A stretch of DNA of 7,806 nucleotides from Actinomycetota bacterium (GCA_003168295.1 PMST01000560.1:1-7806), one strand, 5' to 3'; counted from the stretch's first letter, positions 1-5,525 are shown. Notes: a model not told the origin generated them from the letters alone. Translations and numbers: made by a program.

Positions 1-45
1 CTTGCGCTTCTTGTGGGCGTTGTTCGCCCGCTTGACGCGTGCCAT
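1..45 (-). CDS. rplT: 50S ribosomal protein L20, N-terminal 15 codons (cut by window edge)
   Basis: The frame reads MARVKRANNAHKKRK and is then cut by the left edge of the window. This basic start is typical of L20, which binds 23S rRNA early in assembly of the large subunit and in several bacteria also represses its own operon. ATG lies at 45-43 on the minus strand. A purine-rich Shine-Dalgarno (AGGGAGA) sits a few bases upstream, in the 27-nt gap after rpmI. The position directly after rpmI, with infC ahead, is the standard infC-rpmI-rplT order. Only the N-terminus is visible, so integrity of the rest cannot be judged. Confidence 0.93.
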   Translation of the reverse strand, partial: MARVKRANNAHKKRK

Positions 46-72
46 TGTTCTGTCTCCCTAACGCGGGCCGGG

Positions 73-267
73 CTACTTGCCCAGCAGCTTCTTGATCTCC
101 CTGACGTCGCTGGGTGCGAGCGTCACTTCCCCGTAGAGCCGCCGCGTCAGGCGGGACGACTTGTGCTCGAACAGATGGCCTCGGTTGGCGCGGCGGCGCA
201 TGACCTTACCGGTGCCGGTCAGCCGGAACCGCTTGGCGGTCCCGCTGTGTGTCTTCATCTTCGGCAT
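73..267 (-). CDS. rpmI: 50S ribosomal protein L35
   Basis: Predicted 64-residue, strongly basic protein starting [14 protein letters not shown] and ending in IKKLLGK, which is the L35 family pattern at the usual family length. L35 is a structural protein of the large ribosomal subunit. A longer frame opens at an ATG six codons upstream (285), but MPKMKTHSG is the conserved N-terminus, so I place the start at 267. GGAG lies about 12 nt upstream of that ATG, a rather long spacing. The gene lies between infC (194 nt upstream) and rplT (27 nt downstream) and is probably cotranscribed with both. An 8-bp hairpin just upstream (293-315) could affect translation initiation. Confidence 0.96.
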   Translation of the reverse strand: MPKMKTHSGTAKRFRLTGTGKVMRRRANRGHLFEHKSSRLTRRLYGEVTLAPSDVREIKKLLGK

Positions 268-292
268 GGTGGCCGTCGTCTCCATTCTTGGA

Positions 293-315
293 CTGCCGCC
301 CGGTAGAGGCGGCAG
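293..315 (-). promoter_or_regulatory. Hairpin upstream of rpmI start
   Basis: CTGCCGCC (293-300) and GGCGGCAG (308-315) form a perfect 8-bp stem with a 7-nt loop, about 26 nt before the rpmI start on the minus-strand transcript. There is no U-tract, so it does not look like a terminator. In E. coli, L20 represses rpmI by binding RNA structures upstream of it. A similar role here is inference from position only. Confidence 0.4.
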
Positions 316-409
316 CTACTCCTGTCGTCTTCGCCATGGCATCGTGCCACGACGCTGACCCAAACCCCTCTAAAACCCTGAGACTTCCACAGCGCGCAGC
401 AGTAACCAT

Positions 410-435
410 GCCCCGGCGCTAACCCCGTCCGGGGC
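410..435 (-). promoter_or_regulatory. Inverted repeat in the infC-rpmI spacer
   Basis: GCCCCGG (410-416) and CCGGGGC (429-435) form a 7-bp stem around a 12-nt loop, about 27 nt after the infC stop on the minus-strand transcript. No U-tract follows, so termination is unlikely. It may take part in folding of the infC-rpmI spacer (268-461), which holds no gene I can support. Confidence 0.3.
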
Positions 436-461
436 TTAATACCGCCAGGTAACGCTACCGG

Positions 462-1127
462 CTAGGCCGGACCCGGTACGGCGGCGCCATCCGCGGCGGG
501 CTCGTTCTCCGCAGGCTCCGGAGCTTCCTGAGGCGTTGCAGCGGCGACGCGCGGGCTCGGCACCGACCGGCTTTGCGGTTGCGCCGTGTGCGCCGTGTGC
601 GCCTTTGCCTCGCTCTTCTTCCGATGCGGGCCGATCACCATGATCATGTTCCGCCCGTCCTGCTTGGGCTGCGACTCCACGAAGCCGAGCTCTTCAACGT
701 CCCCGGCGAGACGCTGCAGCAGACGGAAGCCTAGTTCAGGACGCGACTGCTCACGTCCCCTGAACATAATCGTCACCTTGACCTTGTCACCCGCCTTCAG
801 GAACCGCTCGACATGGCCTTTCTTGGTGCCGTAGTCGTGCGGATCGATCTTCGGGCGGAGCTTGATCTCCTTGACGACCGTCTGCGTCTGGTTTTTACGC
901 GATTCCCGGGCCTTGACCGCAGACTCGTATTTGAACTTTCCGTAGTCCATGAGCTTGCAGACCGGTGGCCGGGCTGTGGGTGCGACCTCGACCAAGTCGA
1001 GATCGGCTTCTTGTGCCAGCTTAAGCGCGTCGTTGACCGAGACGATCCCGATCTGCTCTCCTTTGGGTCCGACCAGCCGGACTTCGGGAGAACGGATGCG
1101 CTCGTTGATACGGGCTTCGGTGCTGAT
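462..1127 (-). CDS. infC: Translation initiation factor IF-3 with AUC start and C-terminal tail
   Basis: Predicted 221 residues. The N-terminal domain (about 1-75) reads [20 protein letters not shown], then [19 protein letters not shown]. The C-terminal 30S-binding domain (about 85-171) includes [24 protein letters not shown] and [11 protein letters not shown]3 binds the 30S subunit, keeps it apart from the 50S and checks the start codon and initiator tRNA. The conserved protein begins at an ATC codon (1127-1125) 4 nt after AGGAGGT. There is no ATG, GTG or TTG in frame between the upstream stop (1145-1143) and TTG at 995, and the TTG would remove half the N-terminal domain. E. coli infC likewise uses a rare AUU start for autoregulation. 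Residues 172-221 are a low-complexity Ala/Pro/Glu tail beyond the roughly 180-residue core. Confidence 0.96.
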   Translation of the reverse strand: MSTEARINERIRSPEVRLVGPKGEQIGIVSVNDALKLAQEADLDLVEVAPTARPPVCKLMDYGKFKYESAVKARESRKNQTQTVVKEIKLRPKIDPHDYGTKKGHVERFLKAGDKVKVTIMFRGREQSRPELGFRLLQRLAGDVEELGFVESQPKQDGRNMIMVIGPHRKKSEAKAHTAHTAQPQSRSVPSPRVAAATPQEAPEPAENEPAADGAAVPGPA

Positions 1128-1137
1128 GTGACCTCCT
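1125..1137 (-). promoter_or_regulatory. Shine-Dalgarno and AUC start of infC
   Basis: The minus strand reads AGGAGGT CAC ATC AGC: a perfect anti-16S match followed by ATC in the place where every conserved IF3 residue requires the start. A second SD-like GGAGGTGA lies 14 nt further upstream. IF3 discriminates against AUU/AUC starts, so this arrangement gives negative feedback on its own synthesis in species where it has been studied. Confidence 0.75.
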
Positions 1138-1150
1138 GAGCCTCACCTCC

Positions 1151-1171
1151 GTCGCCGGCCTTTCCGGCGAC
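1151..1171 (-). promoter_or_regulatory. Hairpin just upstream of the infC ribosome binding site
   Basis: GTCGCCGG (1151-1158) and CCGGCGAC (1164-1171) form a perfect 8-bp GC-rich stem with a 5-nt loop, ending 13 nt before the AGGAGGT of infC on the minus-strand RNA. No U-tract follows. It may insulate or expose the ribosome binding site, or be part of the IF3/L20 leader fold. Confidence 0.45.
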
Positions 1172-1233
1172 GTCATGGCCATCATGCCCGGGAGTTCCTC
1201 CGGTGGCGGTGTCCCAGAGGACGCCGCAACGAG

Positions 1234-1265
1234 AAAAGCCCCGCGAGCGATGCGCTCCGCGGGGC
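1234..1265 (-). terminator. Intrinsic terminator inside the infC leader (probable attenuator)
   Basis: On the minus-strand RNA, GCCCCGCG pairs with CGCGGGGC (1258-1265 with 1238-1245). The stem is extended by an inner AGCG/CGCT helix with one bulged base and a 3-nt loop. The stem is followed directly by UUUUCUCG (U-run at 1237-1234). This is a classic rho-independent terminator, about 107 nt upstream of the infC start and pointing into infC. No complete gene lies just upstream to be terminated except the ABC operon, whose stop is 303 nt away. The simplest reading is premature termination in the infC leader, but a late terminator for the ABC operon is possible. Confidence 0.65.
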
Positions 1266-1528
1266 AACCACAACAACGGCGCCGTCCCGCACATTGCCAC
1301 GGGAATGCGCCGTGCCAGGGGGCCCCAGCACCGTACGCGCTTGCGCACGCACCGTCCAGGACGTCTGGCCAGACCCGCCTGCCTTGGTGTGACACCAGGC
1401 CGACTGGGTGGGAGGTGGTCCTCCGCTTTGCGCGCCCGGCAGTAAATCACCGGGCTATTGGCAACCAAGACTAACAGCAATGAACCCTTAAGCGGTATTC
1501 CCGCCGGACCCGGGTTCTCGAGTTCTTG

Positions 1529-1560
1529 CGGGCGCAAGCTCGTCCGGGCGCAAGCTCTTC
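1529..1560. repeat. 16-bp tandem duplication downstream of the ABC operon
   Basis: cgggcgcaagctcgtc (1529-1544) is followed directly by cgggcgcaagctcttc (1545-1560), identical at 15 of 16 positions. It sits 8 bp past the permease stop. With CTTGCG at 1525-1530 it creates alternative hairpins (CTTGC/GCAAG) in the operon's 3' end. There is no U-tract, so its role as a terminator is doubtful. Confidence 0.7.
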
Positions 1561-1567
1561 CGTGGCG

Positions 1568-2503
1568 TTAGTTGAGAACTCGCCTGGTGAAGGTACGGGT
1601 GCCCAGGTAGCTGAAGACCACCGTGCCGCCGACCAGCGCGAGCAATACTCCCCACATCGGCATGTGCCCAAGGCTCGGGGTCAGCACGGCGCGCAGTCCC
1701 TCAGACATGTACACCATGGGGTTGATCAGCACCACGATCTGCAGCCAGCGGATGTGGTGCAGCGCCGACCAGGGGTAATAGACGCAGCCAAGCATGGTGG
1801 CGGGCAGCAATATCACGGCGAACAGCATCTGCATTTTGCGTGGATCCATGATCGTGCCGAGTAGCAGCCCGAGCGAGGAGGTGAGCAGCGACGCGAAGAC
1901 CAGGATGAGCGCGAACAGGCCCCAGTTGGTCACGTGCACGTGCGGAGCCTGACCCGCCGCGTGCACGAGCAGGACGATCGGGAACACGATGCACGCGCCG
2001 ATGAACGACTGGACGGCACCCGCGGTGATCTTCTGTATCGCCAGAACCTTGATCGGCACCGGAGCGAGCGCCCTGTCCTCGATCGTGCGTTGCCAGGAAA
2101 ACTCCATGACCAGCGGGAACGTCACGGCCATGATGCCCTGCATGAGCAGCATCGAGGCCATCAGGCCAGGCACGAGAATGGTGGCGAAGTTGATGGTGCC
2201 CGCGGCGCGGGCACCGGAGGACGCCGCCGCTCCCGCACCGAGATTGAAGCCGCCGCCGATCTTCGGGAACACATAGGCGAAGACGAAGACGAACAGCAGT
2301 GGCTGCATGACGGCCCGGGTGAAGGTGGCGATGGCGTTGCGCCGCAGCACCCGGAACTCCCGGGCCATCATGGCGTTGAAGGTCTTGATCAGGGTGGGAC
2401 TCGGCTCCGGCGCCTCGGCGATCAGGGCGGCAACCTCAGAGGCCGAGGGCACCCCGGGGTGTTCCGCCGCGGCGGGTGGGGCTTTCTTAGTGGTGGTAGT
2501 CAC
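1568..2503 (-). CDS. ABC-2 type transporter permease (DrrB-like)
   Basis: Predicted 311 residues. A polar, Pro/Ala-rich N-terminus (1-40) precedes a short amphipathic stretch (MMAREFRVLRRN). About six membrane segments follow, near 62-80, 106-132, 158-182, 193-217, 226-244 and 283-302, with the family-typical NPMVYMSEGLRA before the last one. This is the layout of ABC-2 permeases such as DrrB, which export drugs, antibiotics or lipids with a separate ATPase. The GTG start (2503) overlaps the ATPase stop as GTGA, and GGGAG lies about 8 nt upstream. Translation is therefore probably coupled, giving matched amounts of the two subunits. The substrate cannot be read from the sequence. Confidence 0.93.
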   Translation of the reverse strand: MTTTTKKAPPAAAEHPGVPSASEVAALIAEAPEPSPTLIKTFNAMMAREFRVLRRNAIATFTRAVMQPLLFVFVFAYVFPKIGGGFNLGAGAAASSGARAAGTINFATILVPGLMASMLLMQGIMAVTFPLVMEFSWQRTIEDRALAPVPIKVLAIQKITAGAVQSFIGACIVFPIVLLVHAAGQAPHVHVTNWGLFALILVFASLLTSSLGLLLGTIMDPRKMQMLFAVILLPATMLGCVYYPWSALHHIRWLQIVVLINPMVYMSEGLRAVLTPSLGHMPMWGVLLALVGGTVVFSYLGTRTFTRRVLN

Positions 2504-3471
2504 TCCCGGTACTCCCGTCCGGTCAGGGTAAGGAACACTGTCTCCAGGCTTGGCTTGAGCTGAGTCGCGTCACGCACGGTCAATCCAGCGGCCGAACCTA
2601 CGGTCACGAGCTCACCGAGCACGCCCTCGGGTTCGCGGGTGAACACCCGGATGTAGTCGCCATCGGTTTCCACCTTGCTGACTCCGGCGCGATCGGCCAG
2701 TCCGGCCCGGGCGGTGACGCCTTCGGGAACCGCCTCCTCGTACCTGACCGTGATCACCGTCTCCGCGCCCGTACTATCCTTCAGCTCGTTCACGGTGCCG
2801 GAGGCGAGGACCTCGCCGTGGTCAATCACGGCGACCTGCTCGCACAGCGCCTCGGCTTCTTCCATGTAATGCGTGGTCAGCAAGATGGTCTGCCCCTCGC
2901 CGTGCAGCACGCGAAGGATATCCCACAGGTTCACCCGGGTCTGCGGGTCAAGCCCAGCGGTGGGCTCGTCGAGGAAGAGCACGTCCGGCCGGTGCACCAG
3001 GGCACGGGCGATCAGCAATCGCTTCGCCTGGCCGCCCGACAGGTCGGTGGACATCGCCTTGCGCCGGTCCGCGAGGCCGAACACCTCAAGCAGCTGCGTG
3101 GCGCGGCGGGACGCCTCGCGCAGCCCCAGACCGAAGAACCTGCTGCGGAACTCGAGGTTCTCCGCCACGGTCAGCTGCATGTCGAGCGTGTTGTTCTGGG
3201 TGACCACACCGATTCTGCGCTTCACTCCGACCGGATCGGCGACGACGTCCTTGCCTGCCACCCACGCCCGGCCACCGGTGGGCAGAACCAGCGTGGTGAG
3301 CATGCCGATCGTGGTGGACTTGCCCGCGCCGTTCGGTCCCAGCAGCCCGAAGAACTGGCCGGAATCGACGCTGAGGTCGATGCCCCGCACCGCCGCCACG
3401 TCCCCGCGGGACGACTTATATGTCTTGCGCAGGTCTTCCGTGCGTATCGCGGGCCCGACGTCTGGCGTCAC
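2500..3471 (-). CDS. ABC transporter ATP-binding protein (DrrA/daunorubicin-resistance type)
   Basis: Predicted 323 residues with a complete nucleotide-binding domain: Walker A GPNGAGKST (45-53), Q-loop Gln92, signature LSGGQ (144-148), Walker B VLFLDE (164-169) with D-loop GLD, and switch His201 in TTHYMEEAE. The C-terminal region (about 225-323) ends with SLETVFLTLTGREYRE, typical of the DrrA-like extension. It would power export through the permease encoded next, at the inner face of the membrane. The GTG start (3471) overlaps the MarR stop as GTGA, and its own stop overlaps the permease start in the same way. All catalytic motifs are intact. Exporters of this class confer self-resistance or multidrug resistance; which applies here is unknown. 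Confidence 0.95.
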   Translation of the reverse strand: MTPDVGPAIRTEDLRKTYKSSRGDVAAVRGIDLSVDSGQFFGLLGPNGAGKSTTIGMLTTLVLPTGGRAWVAGKDVVADPVGVKRRIGVVTQNNTLDMQLTVAENLEFRSRFFGLGLREASRRATQLLEVFGLADRRKAMSTDLSGGQAKRLLIARALVHRPDVLFLDEPTAGLDPQTRVNLWDILRVLHGEGQTILLTTHYMEEAEALCEQVAVIDHGEVLASGTVNELKDSTGAETVITVRYEEAVPEGVTARAGLADRAGVSKVETDGDYIRVFTREPEGVLGELVTVGSAAGLTVRDATQLKPSLETVFLTLTGREYRE

Positions 3472-4142
3472 TTGCCGCGCTCCTTCCTTGTCAGCTCACC
3501 GAATCGGTCGATCATGTCAACGAAAAACTTGCGGATGACCGGCTCGTCGTCCGGGCTTACGAAGCTGAACGCGTCGCGCCAGTAGGGTCCGGCCAGGGAG
3601 TAGTAGTCCTCGCAGATGCGCCGTCCCTTGTCGGTTACGAACAGCCTGACCACCCGCCGGTCAACGGCATCGCTGCGGCGCTCGACATAGCCCTCTCGTA
3701 CCAGCGTGTTCACCACCGACGTCAGCGTTCCGGGCGATGACCACCCGCGGGCTGCGACGTCACTGGACTTGAGGCCATCGACCGCCAGCAGCACTCGAAG
3801 CACGCCAAGGCCCGCCGGGGTGATCTGGAGCCCGGCCTGGGTCAATGTGCCCGCGTAGAACGCACCCATGATCCGGGAGGCGGCCAGCAGCAGCGCGTAC
3901 AGCGGCGCATCGGATGGGATTCCGTCCGCCGGGTCCCCCCAAAGCCACCCCACGGCGGCCGGTTCCGGACCGCAGCCCGCTCCCGTGGACCCGATTCCCG
4001 GCTCCTCGCGGGTCGCTGCATGGCCTGACGGCGTTTCAAGGCCTGACGGCGTTTCAAGGCCCGGCGTCGCTTCAAGGCCCGGCGGCGCTGCGCGGTCCGG
4101 CGGCGTGTCCTTCCGCGACCATGCCGCTCGTGCTTCGCTCAC
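3468..4142 (-). CDS. MarR-family transcriptional regulator with repeat-coded N-terminal extension
   Basis: Predicted 224 residues from GTG 4142. Residues about 80-224 are a MarR fold: dimerisation helix PLYALLLAASRIMGAF, winged helix-turn-helix about 108-172 (ITPAGLGVLRVLLAVDGLKSSDVAARG, then TLTSVVNTLVREGYVERR), wing DRRVVRLFVTDKG, and C-terminal dimerisation helices. MarR proteins are usually dimeric repressors released by small ligands. The first 75 residues are low-complexity and partly built from a 6-residue repeat (GLETPS). A second GTG at 3953 would give 161 residues, the usual MarR length, but has no clear Shine-Dalgarno. The upstream promoter would put transcription within a few bases of 4142, so a near-leaderless start there is plausible. 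The start is therefore uncertain, the family is not. First gene of the operon with the ABC exporter. Confidence 0.9.
   Translation of the reverse strand: MSEARAAWSRKDTPPDRAAPPGLEATPGLETPSGLETPSGHAATREEPGIGSTGAGCGPEPAAVGWLWGDPADGIPSDAPLYALLLAASRIMGAFYAGTLTQAGLQITPAGLGVLRVLLAVDGLKSSDVAARGWSSPGTLTSVVNTLVREGYVERRSDAVDRRVVRLFVTDKGRRICEDYYSLAGPYWRDAFSFVSPDDEPVIRKFFVDMIDRFGELTRKERGK
4022..4111. repeat. 18-bp tandem repeats, five units, inside the MarR 5' coding region
   Basis: Five consecutive 18-bp units start at 4022, 4040, 4058, 4076 and 4094. The first two are identical (ggcctgacggcgtttcaa) and the others are progressively diverged. The 18-bp period keeps the frame and encodes the six-residue repeat GLETPS/GLEATP on the minus strand. 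Copy number could vary between strains without a frameshift. Confidence 0.85.
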
Positions 4143-4151
4143 GCAGCTCAG

Positions 4152-4179
4152 TCTCTATCTCACGCTGTTTCCATGTCAA
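4152..4179 (-). promoter_or_regulatory. Promoter of the MarR-ABC operon
   Basis: On the minus strand, a perfect TTGACA (4179-4174) is followed by a 16-bp spacer and TAGAGA (4157-4152), matching the actinomycete -10 pattern TAGRRT at five of six positions. Expected transcription start is about 4145-4143, almost on the GTG at 4142. The -35 lies inside the palindromic cluster at 4176-4195. Confidence 0.65.
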
Positions 4180-4195
4180 ATCATTTGAGCTCAAA
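4176..4195. promoter_or_regulatory. Overlapping palindromes, candidate MarR operator
   Basis: TCAAAT-C-ATTTGA (4176-4188) and TTTGAGCTCAAA (4184-4195) are both perfect and share the TTTGA at 4184-4188, giving three half-sites in 20 bp. The cluster overlaps the -35 hexamer of the MarR-ABC promoter. MarR dimers typically bind 16-20 bp AT-rich palindromes of this kind, so autorepression is the natural inference. Confidence 0.65.
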
Positions 4196-4283
4196 GTAAT
4201 TTCGCGCTCCGCGAACCGGGCTCCTCAGACGGTGAAGGCGTGTTCTCACGCCGGCCGCGGCACCGTCGTGAAGGGGGAAATCG

Positions 4284-4332
4284 TCATTGTGGATCGCTAC
4301 CGTCTTGTCAAGGCGGTAGCGATCCACAATGA
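4284..4332. repeat. Long inverted repeat: 23-bp stem, 3-nt loop
   Basis: TCATTGTGGATCGCTACCG (4284-4302) is the exact reverse complement of 4314-4332. The stem continues inward through 4303-4306 with 4310-4313, one pair being T·G, leaving loop GTC (4307-4309). In plus-strand RNA all 23 pairs form (one G·U); in minus-strand RNA that pair is A·C. No T-run follows on the plus side, and the minus side has only GATTTCC after a few bases, so it is not an ordinary terminator. It lies between the divergent MarR and TauE/SafE genes, about 90 bp upstream of the MarR operator. Confidence 0.9.
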
Positions 4333-4482
4333 ATTCGGAAAAGCTGCCTGGTGTCGTGTTGTGGCTGGTGGGACTGGAGAGGTGATACGTCTGGGCATTT
4401 TGCGACGGAGAAGCTGAGCGGCATTGGGTCAGGTCCCCGACATCAGCCCTGCGACGCCGGAACTGATTATGAACGAGCGCTG

Positions 4483-4538
4483 TGACCACCTGTACATCGA
4501 TTAAGAGAATCCACGTAAGTGAGGATTCTGGGTGGTCA
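4483..4538. repeat. Nested inverted repeats upstream of the TauE/SafE gene
   Basis: An outer pair TGACCACC (4483-4490) and GGTGGTCA (4531-4538) encloses an inner pair AGAATCC (4506-4512) and GGATTCT (4523-4529). All pairs are perfect and the inner and outer 3' arms are one base apart, so the 56-nt segment can fold as a stacked hairpin. Function unknown. The surrounding spacer (4196-4726) has no gene I can support apart from the doubtful short frame at 4635. Confidence 0.6.
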
Positions 4539-4634
4539 GTAGACCCGCGGGTTAGCGCCGAAGAGACGGATCGGATTAACAATCAGCGCTCGCGGCAGGC
4601 TGCGCGTCCCCGCTGGCAGATTCGATTGGGCCGT

Positions 4635-4730
4635 ATGACTCCCTGGACCGTATGCGATAGGAATCACAGCCGCTGGCGGGCTTGGCGGGATGCGTGGCGC
4701 CCGCAACTGCGCGATCCTGGCTTCGGATGA
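4635..4730 (+). CDS. Possible Trp-rich leader peptide (31 codons) overlapping the transporter start
   Basis: The frame ATG 4635 to TGA 4730 reads MTPWTVCDRNHSRWRAWRDAW, then RPQLRDPGFG. It has four Trp in 31 residues and many Arg. Its stop overlaps the ATG of the TauE/SafE gene as ATGA, the geometry of translational coupling. Against it: no good Shine-Dalgarno, a composition that also fits random GC-rich sequence, and a frame open further upstream (to 4482) without coding character. It resembles no family I recognise. It is listed because the transporter itself lacks a convincing ribosome binding site. Confidence 0.25.
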   Translation: MTPWTVCDRNHSRWRAWRDAWRPQLRDPGFG

Positions 4731-5479
4731 AATTCTCTGAGGTACTGGTGCTGCTAGCTGCCGGAACGCTGGGCGGCATCTTCAGTACGGTGGTGAGCAT
4801 CGCATCGCTGGTCAGCTACCCGGTGCTGCTCGCGCTTGGCGTGCCGCCGCTCAGCGCCAACATGACCAACACGGTGTCGCTCGTACTCACCGGCGCCGGC
4901 TCGGCGGCGAGTTCCAGGCCGGAACTCGCCGGGCAGGGGCGCCTGGTGCTCCGTCTCGGCGCCGTCACCGCACTTGGCGGTGCGGCCGGGGCGACGGTGC
5001 TGCTCGTGACTCCGGCCAGTACCTTCACGGTCGTGGTGCCGGTGCTGATCGGGGCCGCCTCGGTGGTGCTCCTGGTTCAGCCCAGGATCAGGAAGCTGGC
5101 ACCTGCGCCAGATGAAGGGCATCGCCTGGTTCAGCGCATCGCCCTGTTCGCTGTCGCGATGTACGTCGGGTATTTCGGTGCCGCCGCGGGGGTCATGCTG
5201 CTCGTGGTGCTCAACGTCATGATTGAGGAATCGCTGGTCAAGGTCAACGCGGTTAAGAACGCCGTCTCGGGGCTGGCGAATGCCATGGCCGCGGTGTGCT
5301 TTGCGCTGTTCGGCGATGTCAGGTGGACTTTTGTGGCTCCGCTCGCCGCAGGCTTCCTCATTGGCGGGTGGATCGGGCCCAAGATCGCCCGGAAGGCACC
5401 CGCCGGAGCGTTCCGTGTCTTCGTCAGCCTGTGCGGCCTGGGTCTCGCGGTAAAGCTCGGCATTAGCGCATACCGCTGA
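4727..5479 (+). CDS. TauE/SafE-family membrane transporter (sulfite/sulfonate exporter-like)
   Basis: Predicted 250 residues, almost entirely hydrophobic, with seven to eight membrane segments in two similar halves separated by a charged loop (RIRKLAPAPDEGH). The first half has GTLGGIFSTVVSIASLVSYPVLLALGVPPLSANMTNTVSLVL and the second GYFGAAAGVMLLVVL, then NAVKNAVSGLANAMAAV. These match the TauE/SafE (DUF81) pattern of a Gly-rich turn followed by an Asn-rich helix. Characterised members are implicated in transport of sulfite, sulfoacetate or other organic anions; the substrate here cannot be assigned. I chose ATG 4727; TTG 4682 and GTG 4694 are in-frame alternatives. No strong Shine-Dalgarno precedes 4727. 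No sulfur-metabolism gene is adjacent. Confidence 0.88.
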   Translation: MKFSEVLVLLAAGTLGGIFSTVVSIASLVSYPVLLALGVPPLSANMTNTVSLVLTGAGSAASSRPELAGQGRLVLRLGAVTALGGAAGATVLLVTPASTFTVVVPVLIGAASVVLLVQPRIRKLAPAPDEGHRLVQRIALFAVAMYVGYFGAAAGVMLLVVLNVMIEESLVKVNAVKNAVSGLANAMAAVCFALFGDVRWTFVAPLAAGFLIGGWIGPKIARKAPAGAFRVFVSLCGLGLAVKLGISAYR

Positions 5480-5525
5480 TGTCACTGATGCGGTAATTGA
5501 AATTAGGTAACTACGCTCATTTTAC

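Larger units (their letters stand above)
1128..1470 (-). promoter_or_regulatory. Structured infC leader region, with weak promoter candidate
   Basis: This stretch has no gene I can support. Read as minus-strand RNA it carries successive foldable elements: ggagg/cctcc (1411-1424), a TGGTGT/ACACCA hairpin (1385-1397), the 12-bp palindrome GTCTGGCCAGAC (1363-1374), the terminator at 1234-1265 and the hairpin at 1151-1171. A weak sigma-70-like promoter candidate is TTGGTT (1468-1463), 16 bp, then TTTACT (1446-1441), which would give a leader of roughly 310 nt. GGGGC runs near 1319-1324 could compete with the terminator stem, but no antiterminator was established. The promoter call alone would rate about 0.25. 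Confidence 0.45.

Noticed and set aside
206..409. Minus-strand frame overlapping the rpmI start
   Set aside because: Out of frame with rpmI, charged low-complexity translation, no ribosome binding site or similarity.
462..995. infC starting at TTG 995
   Set aside because: It would remove the first 44 residues of a highly conserved N-terminal domain that continues in frame up to the AUC at 1127.
797..1537. Long minus-strand frame spanning infC and its leader, plus a similar one at 1021-1395
   Set aside because: Arg/Ser/Cys-rich translations without family resemblance, overlapping infC in other frames. They are by-products of GC-rich sequence.
1934..2563. Long plus-strand frames antisense to the ABC genes (also 2818-3585 and 4754-5485 minus)
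   Set aside because: His/Arg/Gln-rich translations opposite intact, recognisable genes, typical of antisense frames in GC-rich codon-biased DNA.
4201..4215. TTCGCG-CTC-CGCGAA inverted repeat as a terminator
   Set aside because: Stem is only 6 bp with a 3-nt loop, and neither side is followed by a clean U-run.
4181..4582. Minus-strand 133-codon frame across the 4284-4332 hairpin
   Set aside because: It crosses the MarR operator and hairpin, has no Shine-Dalgarno, and its translation resembles no family. The VDRYRL/AIHN strings on both strands only reflect the palindrome.
4682..4726. Upstream TTG/GTG starts for the TauE/SafE gene
   Set aside because: They add a polar, Arg-containing stretch before the first membrane helix with no better ribosome binding site; ATG 4727 fits the family start.
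4482..4730. 82-codon plus-strand frame before the transporter
   Set aside because: The upstream part includes the nested inverted repeats and lacks coding character. Only the last 31 codons are kept, as a low-confidence leader peptide.
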